Shown: positions 54,620-63,100, counted from the first letter of the stretch. The stretch is DNA of 64,000 nt from JAEWSN01 sp942493335 (GCA_942493335.1 OW818693.1:4650001-4714000), one strand, 5' to 3'. Numbers and translations: made by a program. Notes: generated by a model not told the origin, from the sequence alone.

Positions 54620-55714
54620 ATGGCCAGAACGAAGGTCGGCATCATCGGATGCGGAAACATCAGCGGAATTTATCTGCAGAATCTGACAAAAAATTTCCGG
54701 AACGTGGAACTCGTCGCCTGCGCGGACATGATGCAGGAGCGCGCGGAGGCGAAGGCAGCCGAGCATGGCATTCGGGCGATGTCTGTCGACGCTTTGCTTG
54801 CGGATCCTGAGATTTCCATCGTTGTGAACCTCACCATCCCGAAGGCGCATGCCGCCGTCACGCTTCAGATCCTGAACGCCGGCAAGCATGCCTATCTTGA
54901 GAAACCGTTCGCGATCACCCGGGAAGACGGTCTGGCCATGCTGGCGAAGGCCCGGGAAAAGGGTCTTCGGATTGGGTGCGCGCCGGACACTTTCCTCGGC
55001 GGCGGCATCCAGACCGTGCGGAAACTGCTGGACGACGGATGGATCGGCAAACCGGTCGGCGCAACAGCCTTCATGACCTGTCACGGTCACGAGAGCTGGC
55101 ATCCTGATCCGGAATTTTATTATGAGGTGGGCGGAGGCCCGATGTTCGACATGGGGCCGTATTACCTCACGGCGCTTGTGAATCTTCTCGGACCTGTTGC
55201 ATCTGCTGCAGGGCACGCGGACATCACCTTCCCGACCCGCACCATCACCAGCGAAAAGAAGTTCGGCAAGATCGTGGAAGTGGAAGTGCCCACCCATGTC
55301 ACGGGCCTTCTCCGTTTTGCAGGCGGACAATCCGCCACCGTGATGACCACTTTCGACGTCTGGCATTCCCAGCTTCCCCGCATTGAACTGTACGGCAGCG
55401 AAGGAACCATGATCGTGCCGGATCCGAATTCCTTCGGCGGGCCGGTTCTTCTGCGCCGCATGGGTCAGTCCGATTGGTCCACCATCCCGCTGTCCCACGG
55501 CCACTCCGACAACAGCCGGGGCATCGGCGTGGCGGACATGGCGCGCGGCATCGCAGCCGGCACCCCGCACCGTGCGGACATGACCCTCGCCTACCATGTG
55601 CTGGACGTCATGCATGCCATCCACGACGGCGCCCGTGAAGAACGGACCGTCAGACTGGCCAGCACCTGTGCCCGCCCGGAAGCCCTTCCGATCACGGACC
55701 TCTACCAGGCCTGA
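54620..55714 (+). CDS. Gfo/Idh/MocA-family oxidoreductase
   Basis: A 364-residue NAD(P)-dependent sugar dehydrogenase. The Rossmann motif is VGIIGCGNISGIY at 4-16; EKPFAIT near 94 contains the conserved Lys of the EKP motif; GGGPMFDMGPYYL near 173 carries the Asp of the active site, and the usual His lies just ahead in the GHESW segment. AGGAG precedes the ATG. With the ThuA-like gene and the AraC regulator it forms a sugar-catabolism cluster; the substrate is unknown. Confidence 0.93.
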   Translation: MARTKVGIIGCGNISGIYLQNLTKNFRNVELVACADMMQERAEAKAAEHGIRAMSVDALLADPEISIVVNLTIPKAHAAVTLQILNAGKHAYLEKPFAITREDGLAMLAKAREKGLRIGCAPDTFLGGGIQTVRKLLDDGWIGKPVGATAFMTCHGHESWHPDPEFYYEVGGGPMFDMGPYYLTALVNLLGPVASAAGHADITFPTRTITSEKKFGKIVEVEVPTHVTGLLRFAGGQSATVMTTFDVWHSQLPRIELYGSEGTMIVPDPNSFGGPVLLRRMGQSDWSTIPLSHGHSDNSRGIGVADMARGIAAGTPHRADMTLAYHVLDVMHAIHDGAREERTVRLASTCARPEALPITDLYQA

Positions 55715-55750
55715 TCCGGACTGTCCATAATCATTTCTTACGCACCACAG

Positions 55751-55787
55751 GGTGCTCGCGCCAATATCGGCCGGGCACCTGCTTTTT
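55751..55787 (+). terminator. Terminator after the dehydrogenase gene
   Basis: GGTGCTCG pairs with CGGGCACC (one G-U), then TGCTTTTTA. Confidence 0.72.
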
Positions 55788-55886
55788 ATGTTCCGCAAAC
55801 ACATTCTTTGTTCCACACGCAACAATGGACAACGACAATAACATAGTGGGAGGAGGGATCTTTTCTGGAAGCCTGCGGAGAGAAAG

Positions 55887-56100
55887 CGGCACGATGCCGC
55901 TTTCAGGTCGATTGGCCCGGGATGGGCCATGGAGACCGGTCGGAGCGGGTTGGAGGAAAACGTCCCTCCGATGCAGCGGCACGATGCCGCTTTCAGGTCG
56001 ATTGGCCCAGGATGGGCCATGGAGACCGGTCGGAGCGGGTTGGAGGAAAACGTCCCTCCGAGTCCGGTCGGAGCGGGCTGGAGGAAAACATCCCTCCGAC
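55887..56100. repeat. 90-bp tandem repeat upstream of guaB
   Basis: Copy 1 at 55887-55976, copy 2 from 55977 to about 56062, then a partial third copy (about 38 bp, from 56064) of the right-hand part. Each full copy contains GCGGCA-CGA-TGCCGC, a tight terminator-like hairpin, and GGAGG...CCTCC. Confidence 0.93.
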
Positions 56101-56104
56101 CTCG

Positions 56105-56133
56105 TTGCTTTTTCCCGACCCATCCGCTATAAT
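56105..56133 (+). promoter_or_regulatory. guaB promoter
   Basis: -35 TTGCTT, 17-bp spacer, -10 TATAAT, directly after the repeat array. Confidence 0.8.
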
Positions 56134-56252
56134 AGGTACAATCTTTCGGCCAGTTCATGGTCGAACATCTTTAAACCCGCATACCGCAATGGTTTCGGCT
56201 GTTTTACGTGCGGATTCCCATCCTCTCGTCACGCTGAAAGGAGACAGACATC

Positions 56253-57701
56253 ATGTTCGAAAAGATCGGGTTGACCTTCGATGATGTGTTGCTGATCCCG
56301 CAACGATCCGCTGTATTGCCCAAGGATATCGACACGGGCACCTGGCTGACCAACAGCATTCGCCTGAACATCCCGATCATGAGCGCCGCCATGGATACGG
56401 TCACGGAATCCCGCCTGGCCATCGCCATCGCACGCGAAGGCGGCATCGGCATCATCCACAAGAACATGAGCATCGAGCAGCAGGCTACGGAAGTCGATCG
56501 CGTCAAGCGTTCCGAGCACGGTGTCATCGTGGATCCCTTCTTCCTCAGCCCGGAGCACACCATCCACGATGCGAACGAGCTGATGGGCAAATACCGGATT
56601 TCCGGCGTGCCGATCACAGAAAACGGCAAACTTGTCGGCATTCTCACAAACCGCGACCTTCGTTTCCTGAAGGACTACAGTCAGAAAATCGGCGCGGTGA
56701 TGACCAAGGACCACCTGATCACGGCAGCTGTCGGTACCACGCTGGCAGAGGCGCAGGAGCTGCTTGCCACCCACAAGATCGAGAAGCTTCCCCTTGTGGA
56801 TGAACAGGGATATCTGAAAGGCCTCATCACCATCAAGGACATCGAGAAGACCATCCAGTATCCGAATTCCGCCAAGGATTCCCGTGGCCGCCTGCTGGTC
56901 GGCGCGGCCGTCGGCGTCACACGCGACATGATGGAACGCGTCGAAGCACTTGTGAAGAGCCAGGTCGACGTCATCGGACTTGATTCAGCACATGGGCACT
57001 CCGAGAACATCATCAACGCGGTCCGCGCCATCAAGAACGCATTCCCGAGCCTTCAGGTCATCGCAGGCAACGTGGCGACCGCGGAAGGCACGCGCGACCT
57101 CATCGAAGCCGGCGCGGACGCCGTGAAGGTCGGCATCGGCCCCGGTTCCATCTGCACCACCCGCGTGGTGACAGGCATCGGCGTTCCCCAGATCACCGCC
57201 ATCTACGACTGCGCCATCGAAGCCAGAAAACACAACATTCCGATTATCGGCGACGGCGGCATCAAGTATTCCGGAGACATTCCAAAGGCCATCGCGGCGG
57301 GCGCAAACACCGTCATGCTCGGGAACCTGTTCGCCGGCACGGAAGAAAGCCCCGGTGATACGGAGATCTTCCAGGGACGCCAGTTCAAGGTGTATCGCGG
57401 AATGGGATCCCTCAGCGCCATGGCCCAGGGGAGCAAGGACCGCTATTTCCAGGAAAATGCGCAAAAGCTCGTACCAGAAGGCGTGGAAGGGCGGGTCGCA
57501 TTCAAGGGCGCGCTATCGGAAACCGTGTTTCAACTGGTCGAGGGTTTGAAGCATTCGATGGGGTATTGCGGCGTCCCGACCATCAAGTCACTCCAGGAAA
57601 ATGCGAAGTTCCTTCGGATTACCAATGCGTCCCTGAAGGAAAGCCATCCGCATGACATCTACATCACTAAGGAAGCGCCGAACTACAGCACGCAGATCTG
57701 A
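56253..57701 (+). CDS. guaB: IMP dehydrogenase
   Basis: Oxidises IMP to XMP, the committed step to GTP. The 482-residue enzyme has the barrel start LTFDDVLLIPQRS, two CBS domains inserted at about 95-210, the loop GIGPGSICTTRVVTG with the catalytic Cys near 300, and the YRGMGSLSAM flap near 385. AAAGGAG precedes the ATG. A strong terminator follows. Confidence 0.98.
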   Translation: MFEKIGLTFDDVLLIPQRSAVLPKDIDTGTWLTNSIRLNIPIMSAAMDTVTESRLAIAIAREGGIGIIHKNMSIEQQATEVDRVKRSEHGVIVDPFFLSPEHTIHDANELMGKYRISGVPITENGKLVGILTNRDLRFLKDYSQKIGAVMTKDHLITAAVGTTLAEAQELLATHKIEKLPLVDEQGYLKGLITIKDIEKTIQYPNSAKDSRGRLLVGAAVGVTRDMMERVEALVKSQVDVIGLDSAHGHSENIINAVRAIKNAFPSLQVIAGNVATAEGTRDLIEAGADAVKVGIGPGSICTTRVVTGIGVPQITAIYDCAIEARKHNIPIIGDGGIKYSGDIPKAIAAGANTVMLGNLFAGTEESPGDTEIFQGRQFKVYRGMGSLSAMAQGSKDRYFQENAQKLVPEGVEGRVAFKGALSETVFQLVEGLKHSMGYCGVPTIKSLQENAKFLRITNASLKESHPHDIYITKEAPNYSTQI

Positions 57702-57741
57702 TTTTTGAGAAGGTGCACCCCATCATTCCAATGGCAATGAT

Positions 57742-57778
57742 GACCGCAGCCGACAGGTGCCGGCTGCGGTCGTGTTTT
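57742..57778 (+). terminator. guaB terminator
   Basis: GACCGCAGCCG pairs with CGGCTGCGGTC, 8-base loop, then GTGTTTTG. Confidence 0.88.
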
Positions 57779-57848
57779 GTCGGGAAACACCAAGAAAGTC
57801 CTGCAAAAAACCATGAAAAACGTTCATTTTCCACTGGATTTCGGATGC

Positions 57849-57877
57849 TTGACATCATTTGGGCGGTCCACTATAAT
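57849..57877 (+). promoter_or_regulatory. greA leader promoter
   Basis: -35 TTGACA, 17-bp spacer, -10 TATAAT: exact consensus. Confidence 0.88.
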
Positions 57878-57883
57878 ATGTGA

Positions 57884-58048
57884 ATACAATGACCATTTTG
57901 GAAATGGAACCAATTGCGGCGACTGCAATTCACGGTAATGACAGGCAATCACGGCCATTGTCCAATGAACCTTTCCTGAAACGGCGCTTGCAGTGTACAA
58001 TGGCGGAGTGATAGCTTGATGGGAAAGCCGCAAATGCGGCTTTTTGCT
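57884..58048 (+). ncRNA. greA leader RNA ending in an intrinsic terminator (candidate)
   Basis: About 165 nt from the consensus promoter to a terminator. Hairpins: CCATTT-TGG-AAATGG, AATTGC with GCAATT, a weaker GGCAAT/ATTGTCC, then AAGCCGC-AAAT-GCGGCTT followed by TTTT (58025-58045). No known riboswitch was recognised. It could be a stand-alone small RNA or an attenuator read through to greA. Confidence 0.5.
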
Positions 58049-58134
58049 ACAGGAATTAATTTCGGGAGAATGGCGGAACGGCAGGACGGACATGAGCCGG
58101 CATATTCACCCGCAGCTTGGAAGGAGAAAAACAC

Positions 58135-58611
58135 ATGAACGCAAAAGAGGTTCTTCTGACATATGAAGGTTTGAAACGACTTGAAGAGGAACTCGATTTC
58201 CTGAAGGGCGACAAGCGCAAGGAAATTGCCGAGCGCATCAAGACAGCCCTTTCGTTTGGTGACATTTCGGAGAATTCCGAGTACGACGATGCCAAGAACG
58301 AGCAAGCCCAGAGCGAAATCCGCATCATGGAGCTTGAGTCGAAGTTGAAACATGCCATCGTCATTGATGAGGATGAAGTGGACACCCACGTCGTCAGCAT
58401 CGGTACGCATGTCCGGATCCGGGAAACGAAGACGAAGGACGAGATGGAATTCCACATTGTGGGTTCCACTGAGGCGGATCCCGCCGCCTATAAGATTTCC
58501 AACGAATCTCCCGTCGGTTCAGCCCTGCTGGGCCACAAAACCGGCGAAACTGTGGAAATTGAAGTGCCTGGTGGAAAGATCAAGTACAAGATCGTGGAAA
58601 TCCACAAGTAA
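58135..58611 (+). CDS. greA: Transcription elongation factor GreA
   Basis: Rescues backtracked RNA polymerase by stimulating transcript cleavage. The 158-residue protein has the N-terminal coiled coil (LTYEGLKRLEEELDFLKGDKRKEIAERI), the acidic tip around DISENSEYDDAKNEQ near 42-56, and the C-terminal FKBP-like domain ending GGKIKYKIVEI. AAGGAG precedes the ATG at 58135. Confidence 0.97.
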   Translation: MNAKEVLLTYEGLKRLEEELDFLKGDKRKEIAERIKTALSFGDISENSEYDDAKNEQAQSEIRIMELESKLKHAIVIDEDEVDTHVVSIGTHVRIRETKTKDEMEFHIVGSTEADPAAYKISNESPVGSALLGHKTGETVEIEVPGGKIKYKIVEIHK

Positions 58612-58700
58612 TCCAAGGGAAGAAGACGCTGATGCATAGTCCGAGTTCCCGCCGGATTGGCAGATCCTTCAAGGAATTCAGCAATTGCCACAGTGATCGC

Positions 58701-58730
58701 TTGATTCGTCGTCCATCCTTCATGTATAAT
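58701..58730 (+). promoter_or_regulatory. Promoter upstream of lysS
   Basis: -35 TTGATT, 18-bp spacer, -10 TATAAT. The predicted transcript start (near 58737) is only about 11 bp before a strong terminator hairpin. Confidence 0.65.
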
Positions 58731-58747
58731 GATTGATACAGACAATG

Positions 58748-58782
58748 AACAGTTTACATGAATCATGTAAACTGTTTTTTTT
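58748..58782 (+). terminator. Intrinsic terminator between greA and lysS
   Basis: AACAGTTTACAT pairs perfectly with ATGTAAACTGTT, 5-base loop, then eight T. It can end greA transcripts, but it also lies downstream of the promoter at 58701-58730. Confidence 0.88.
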
Positions 58783-58841
58783 GCAATCATTCCAGGGACC
58801 GGTATTACGCCGGACTGCGGAAAGTCGCCCGGGAGGCAGAA

Positions 58842-60350
58842 ATGACGGACAACCAGGAAAAGCCGGTATTGACGGAAATGGAACCGGAACAGGATCTCAA
58901 CGAGATATTGCGCGTACGCCGTGCGAAATTGGCGGAATTGCAGGAAGCGGGCAAGGATCCCTTCCAGATCGTCCGATATGACAATGATACGGCTATCCCC
59001 TCCATTACAGCGGACTTTGAAGCGTATGAAGGCAAGACCGTATCCCTGGCAGGACGCCTCATGGGCAAGCGCGGCATGGGGAAGTCCTCCTTCTGCGATC
59101 TGCAGGACCGGGATGGACGCATCCAGCTCTACGTCCGCATCAACGAACTGGGTGAGGCCGAATACGAAGATTTCAAGAAACTGGATCTCGGCGATCTGAT
59201 CGGCGTCACCGGCGAAGTCTTCAAGACACGCATGGGTGAGATTTCCGTGAAGGTGCATGCCTGCACGCTTTTGTCAAAGTCCCTCCGCCCCCTGCCGGAG
59301 AAGTTTCACGGGCTGAAGGACCAGGATACTCGATATCGCCAGCGTTATCTTGATCTCATCGTCAACCCGGAAGTCCGAAAGACCTTCATCGCGAGAAGCC
59401 GTATCATTGCCGCCATCCGCCGTTATCTCGACGCAAGGGACTTTCTGGAGGTCGACACCCCCATCCTGAACACCATCGCCGGCGGCGCCACGGCCCGTCC
59501 GTTCGTCACACACCATAACACGCTGGATCTGGACATGTACATGCGCATCGCACCGGAACTGTTCCTGAAGCGGCTCATCGTGGGCGGCATGGAACGCGTG
59601 TATGAAATTGGTCGCATGTTCCGCAACGAGGGAATGTCCATCAAGCACAACCCGGAGTTCACAATGATGGAGCTCTATCAGGCTTACACGGATTACAATG
59701 GGATGATGGAAATCGCAGAGAACATGATTTCCGCCATCGCCCTGGAAGTCCTCGGCAGCATGAAAATCAGCTACCAGGGGCAGGAGATCGATCTCACACC
59801 GCCATGGAACCGCATGACCATGACCGAAGCCGTGAAAAAATTCGCAGGTGTGGATTTTGACGAAATCGCCGACACGACCGCTGCGGTGGCCATTGCCCGG
59901 GAGAAGGGCGTCCATCTTGCAGGAAACCCGGTCAAGGGAGAGATTCTGAATCTGTTCTTCGAGGAATTTGTCGAAGAGAGTCTGATTCAACCGACCTTCA
60001 TCCTCGACTATCCTGTGGAAGTATCTCCGCTGACCAAGCGAAAGCCTGGAAAACCGGAACTGGTGGAACGGTTCGAGTTTTTCATTACGGCACGGGAGTT
60101 CGGCAATGCCTACTCGGAACTCAATGATCCCATCGACCAGAAGGAACGCTTCCTGGCGCAGGTGAAGAAACGCGAAGCCGGCGATGAGGAAGCCAACATG
60201 ATGGATGACGATTATGTCACGGCGTTGGAACATGGTCTCCCTCCGACGGGCGGAATGGGCATCGGGATTGATCGACTGATCATGCTGCTGACAGATTCCT
60301 ATTCGATCCGGGACGTATTGCTGTTCCCGACCATGAAACCACGCGAATGA
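58842..60350 (+). CDS. lysS: Lysyl-tRNA synthetase, class II
   Basis: Charges tRNA-Lys. The 502-residue enzyme has the OB-fold (about 60-165, SLAGRLMGKRGMGKSSFCDLQD), motif 2 EIGRMFRNEGMSIKHNPEFT near 262 and motif 3 GGMGIGIDRLIMLLTD near 468. GGGAGG precedes the ATG at 58842. Expression may depend on the terminator between the promoter at 58701 and the gene. Confidence 0.97.
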   Translation: MTDNQEKPVLTEMEPEQDLNEILRVRRAKLAELQEAGKDPFQIVRYDNDTAIPSITADFEAYEGKTVSLAGRLMGKRGMGKSSFCDLQDRDGRIQLYVRINELGEAEYEDFKKLDLGDLIGVTGEVFKTRMGEISVKVHACTLLSKSLRPLPEKFHGLKDQDTRYRQRYLDLIVNPEVRKTFIARSRIIAAIRRYLDARDFLEVDTPILNTIAGGATARPFVTHHNTLDLDMYMRIAPELFLKRLIVGGMERVYEIGRMFRNEGMSIKHNPEFTMMELYQAYTDYNGMMEIAENMISAIALEVLGSMKISYQGQEIDLTPPWNRMTMTEAVKKFAGVDFDEIADTTAAVAIAREKGVHLAGNPVKGEILNLFFEEFVEESLIQPTFILDYPVEVSPLTKRKPGKPELVERFEFFITAREFGNAYSELNDPIDQKERFLAQVKKREAGDEEANMMDDDYVTALEHGLPPTGGMGIGIDRLIMLLTDSYSIRDVLLFPTMKPRE

Positions 60351-60396
60351 CGGATCACCCTCTACGGCATCGGCCGATGGGCGAAAGAGGAGTACC

Positions 60397-61287
60397 ATGG
60401 ACAGAAAACAGGCACTGAAGGTTTTCGGAATTTCCGGAAGCGCCTCCAGGGATGAAATCGCACGAAGATATGACGTATTGCAACGCAAGCGGCACGCCGC
60501 CCAGTTGGATGGAAATGCGGCAACCCGCCCGGAGGAAATGTCTTCCGGGGAGGACATCGAGGAAGCCTACAAGATTCTCGCCGGGATCGCCTACAAGGAT
60601 CCGGTTGCGGAAAAAAGGCTCAGGGAGCGAAATGAGCATCCCGGTTTGGTGGCAAGGCTCCTGAAGATGGAGCAGACAAAACTCGACAACATCATCCACT
60701 ACTACAAATGGCCTGCACTGGCGGTTGTTGCCGTCATCGCCCTTGTTGCCTGGTTCATCGTCTCCACTGTCCTCAAGCCCTCGGATGATTTCCGAATGCT
60801 GATCGCCGGCGACGTCTATGTGCAGGATGTCGATCTGTTCGAAAAACAGGTCGCCTCCCTGTTGCCGGGTACGGAACACCCGATGGTCCAGAACATCTAC
60901 CTCAGCGAGGACACCGATCCCCAGATGCAATCGGCCATCGTACAGAAGCTGATCGTGGAGATCGGATATGGTGAGAATGACATCATGGTGCTCGATCGGA
61001 CCCTGTTTGACCAATATGCGTCCCAGGGTGCCTTCACCTCCCTGGACGGAATGCTGGCCGATTTCGGGACCACCCCGGAGAAACAGGACAAGCAGAAACT
61101 GACGCTCGCGCCCGATGTTCGCCCCGAAGGGGAAGACGGAAACCCTCATGTGTATGGCATCAACGTGACGGACAGCTCCTTTTTGAAGGAAAAGGGCGTG
61201 CTCGGTACGGAAATGATAGCGGTCTTCGGACCCAAACCGGGTTTCCCGGATAAAGGCCGGACCGTGATGATGGAACTGATGAAGTGA
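60397..61287 (+). CDS. Membrane protein with degenerate J-domain, unknown function
   Basis: A 296-residue protein. Residues 1-77 resemble a DnaJ J-domain (ALKVFGISGSASRDEIARRYDVL), but the HPD tripeptide that activates Hsp70 is not there (RHAAQLD at that place). One membrane span at about 105-126 is followed by an outer domain of about 165 residues with no family I recognise. AGAGGAG precedes the ATG. It lies 16 bp before the STAS antagonist gene, so it may be the sensor or anchor of the partner-switching system; that is inference. Confidence 0.7.
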   Translation: MDRKQALKVFGISGSASRDEIARRYDVLQRKRHAAQLDGNAATRPEEMSSGEDIEEAYKILAGIAYKDPVAEKRLRERNEHPGLVARLLKMEQTKLDNIIHYYKWPALAVVAVIALVAWFIVSTVLKPSDDFRMLIAGDVYVQDVDLFEKQVASLLPGTEHPMVQNIYLSEDTDPQMQSAIVQKLIVEIGYGENDIMVLDRTLFDQYASQGAFTSLDGMLADFGTTPEKQDKQKLTLAPDVRPEGEDGNPHVYGINVTDSSFLKEKGVLGTEMIAVFGPKPGFPDKGRTVMMELMK

Positions 61288-61303
61288 AAGCGGAGGTGTG
61301 CCT

Positions 61304-61624
61304 ATGTTCAATCTGGCATTGGAAAAGGATGAGGACAAACTTTCGTCGCAGATCACGGTGGCTGGTGAGATTGACCTGTACGCAGCTCCGGACTTCAAGA
61401 AGAAACTGTATGATGCGGTGGGGGAAGGTGATTCCGACGTCGTTCTCAATTGCGCCGATCTCACCTATATCGACAGCACAGGCCTCGGTATCCTGCTGGG
61501 CGCACTGAAGAGGGTCAGACAGAACAATCACAATGTTTACATACGGGATCTCAAGGACAGCATCCGGAAACTGTTTCGCATTACCGGCCTGGACAAGGCT
61601 TTCATTCTGGAGGAGGCGCAATGA
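61304..61624 (+). CDS. STAS-domain anti-sigma factor antagonist (RsbV/SpoIIAA-like)
   Basis: A 106-residue single STAS domain. The phosphorylation site is Ser58 in YIDSTGLGILLGALK; unphosphorylated antagonists bind the anti-sigma kinase and free the sigma factor. Length and motif match RsbV/SpoIIAA. GCGGAGG precedes the ATG at 61304. ATGA overlaps the next gene, so the two are made together. Confidence 0.93.
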   Translation: MFNLALEKDEDKLSSQITVAGEIDLYAAPDFKKKLYDAVGEGDSDVVLNCADLTYIDSTGLGILLGALKRVRQNNHNVYIRDLKDSIRKLFRITGLDKAFILEEAQ

Positions 61625-62022
61625 GCACAAATACGCACATCGTCCTGAGCATCCCGCCGAAAGCGGAGTTCGTCAGCCTGGTGCGCCTGACAACTTCAGG
61701 TGTTGCCAACCAGTGCGGTTTTGACATCGATGTCATCGAGGACCTGAAGGTGTGTGTCTCGGAGGTCCTGAACAAGGCGATTGCAGCCTGTGCGGACGAA
61801 GATGCCGCGGCCTTGTCCATTGCGTTTGAACCAACGCCTGGTGCACTCTCCATTCTGATCGGCGGCGGAGGGGTGAACGGGGAAACGCTTTTCGGATCTG
61901 AATCCGATGCATTTGCGCTGGCCATTCTCAACACCCTGATGGACGAAGTCGTCCTGTCCGGGGATGTAATGGCTGCTGTCCGCCTGACGAAGACGACAGG
62001 AAGGACAGGGAGCGATGATTAG
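61621..62022 (+). CDS. RsbW-like anti-sigma protein with degenerate ATP site
   Basis: A 133-residue protein with the start and fold pattern of RsbW/SpoIIAB-type GHKL kinases (HIVLSIPPKAEFVSLVRLTTSGVAN). The N-box is altered: SEVLNKAIAA at 47-56 has Lys where the magnesium-binding Asn is expected. The G1 box (DxGxG) is replaced by a Gly-rich GGGGVNGE, and no G2 box is seen. It may bind the sigma factor without phosphorylating the antagonist. It overlaps the sigma gene by 8 bp, the order rsbV-rsbW-sigB. Confidence 0.78.
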   Translation: MSTNTHIVLSIPPKAEFVSLVRLTTSGVANQCGFDIDVIEDLKVCVSEVLNKAIAACADEDAAALSIAFEPTPGALSILIGGGGVNGETLFGSESDAFALAILNTLMDEVVLSGDVMAAVRLTKTTGRTGSDD

Positions 62023-62773
62023 GAGGAGCCCCGTACAGGAGCGAAGTGATGAAACGGAACGGGAGCTGTTCGAACGGTACGCCCGAAGCCGGGAACCCAG
62101 GCTGCGGAACGAGATCGTCGCCCGGTACATGTATCTGGCGGACATCATCTCGAAGAAGTTCATCAACCGCGGCGTCGAGATGGACGACATCTATCAGGTT
62201 GCATGCGTGGCGCTCATCAACGCCGTGGAACGCTTCAATGTGAATGAGGATGTCAAGTTCGTCAGTTTTGCCACCCCCACGGTCATCGGAGAGATCAAGC
62301 GCTATTTCCGGGACAAGGCTTCCGTCATCCGTATTCCCAGGCGAATCTACGAAGTCTATCAGAAGGTCAACCAGGCACGTGAATACCTCATGCAGCAACT
62401 GAAGCGCGCACCCCGTGTCGACGAAATCTCCGCGTATCTCAATGTGAAAGAGGAAACCATTCTGGAAATCATCGAATCCTGGAATGTCTACAACATCCAG
62501 TCTTTCGATCAAACCCTCTTTGACGAGGACGATCTTGAGCTCCATGAGACGGTCGGCGAAGAGGATGAAACGTTCGAGCGCATCAACAACCGGGATTTTC
62601 TCGAAAAGACGATGGAGAACTTCAACGAGGCGGAAAAGCAATTCATCCGGATGCGATTCTTTGAAAACAAGACACAGAAGGATATTGCCGGATACTTCGG
62701 TGTTTCGCAGATGTACATATCCCGGTTGGAGAAAAAAACACTGGAGCGGTTTCGGAAGATCCTGAAGAAATAG
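62015..62773 (+). CDS. RNA polymerase sigma factor, SigB/SigF/SigG family
   Basis: A 252-residue alternative sigma factor. Region 2 includes YLADIISKKFINRGVEMDDIYQVACVALINAVERF and VKFVSFATPTVIGEIKRYFRDK; region 3 follows (RIPRRIYEVYQKVN); region 4 is the helix-turn-helix NKTQKDIAGYFGVSQMYISRLEK. It fits the SigB/SigF/SigG group controlled by RsbW/SpoIIAB-type proteins. Whether it serves general stress or sporulation cannot be told from this locus. Confidence 0.94.
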   Translation: MIRRSPVQERSDETERELFERYARSREPRLRNEIVARYMYLADIISKKFINRGVEMDDIYQVACVALINAVERFNVNEDVKFVSFATPTVIGEIKRYFRDKASVIRIPRRIYEVYQKVNQAREYLMQQLKRAPRVDEISAYLNVKEETILEIIESWNVYNIQSFDQTLFDEDDLELHETVGEEDETFERINNRDFLEKTMENFNEAEKQFIRMRFFENKTQKDIAGYFGVSQMYISRLEKKTLERFRKILKK

Positions 62774-62813
62774 GGCAGACGACCGTGAAGTTTTACAATG
62801 GGTCACCCTGACG

Positions 62814-62859
62814 GAATGGGACGGATGATCCCGAGAGAATGGGACGGATGATCCCGAAG
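62814..62859. repeat. 23-bp tandem duplication after the sigma factor gene
   Basis: Two copies (62814-62836, 62837-62859), each with GGGA...TCCC, and the first bases of a third. Confidence 0.88.
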
Positions 62860-62874
62860 GAATGAACCCAGTGC

Positions 62875-63025
62875 TCAGTGCATGTTTCTCCGGTCGTGCA
62901 AGCGGAGAAGCGAGCATAGGCGTATGTGCCCAATGAATCGTGCAGGAATGCAATAAAAGTGGTTCCGCCCCGGGTTTCCGGGGTAATGAAGAATGGAGGA
63001 ACCACATTCTATGCAGGATGCACAA
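62875..63025 (+). ncRNA. Possible structured RNA upstream of the HATPase gene
   Basis: GTGCAT at about 62878 can pair with ATGCAC at about 63018 to close a multibranch fold. Inside are TTCTCCG...CGGAGAA (about 62886-62909) and GTGGTTCC...GGAACCAC (about 62959-63005), which itself encloses CCCCGG-GTTT-CCGGGG. No known RNA family was recognised. It ends about 75 bp before the start codon. Confidence 0.4.
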
Positions 63026-63100
63026 AGGTCAGAAGCACGGTGGCATGGGCCGGGAGATGCACGGACGCAACCGGTGGGATCAATGGGGGGACAACTCTTC

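Larger units (their letters stand above)
55715..56252. other. Intergenic region: terminator, 90-bp repeats and guaB promoter
   Basis: 538 bp without a gene. In order: terminator at 55751-55787, about 75 bp with nothing seen, the 90-bp tandem array (55887-56100), the guaB promoter (56105-56133) and a 115-nt guaB leader. No purine-riboswitch core was recognised in the leader. Confidence 0.78.
57702..58134. other. Intergenic region: guaB terminator, greA promoter and folded greA leader
   Basis: 433 bp without a protein gene. The greA promoter lies about 260 bp before greA; the leader in between has three short hairpins and a terminator (see separate entries). Confidence 0.78.
62774..63100. other. 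Intergenic region: 23-bp repeat and possible folded RNA
   Basis: 327 bp without a supported gene. It holds a 23-bp duplication and, from about 62879 to 63023, a set of nested inverted repeats (see the ncRNA entry). The frame of the next gene is open back to 62993 but lacks a ribosome site there. Confidence 0.7.

Noticed and set aside
50768..56078. 15-bp identity (ACCGGTCGGAGCGGG) between the uvrC leader and the 90-bp repeat
   Set aside because: A 15-bp match between two places in 64 kb of GC-rich DNA is expected about once or twice by chance.
54596..56158. 520-codon minus-strand frame over the Gfo/Idh gene and repeats
   Set aside because: Shadow of the dehydrogenase gene extended through repeat DNA.
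56134..56252. guaB leader considered as a purine riboswitch
   Set aside because: The conserved purine-riboswitch core sequences were not found.
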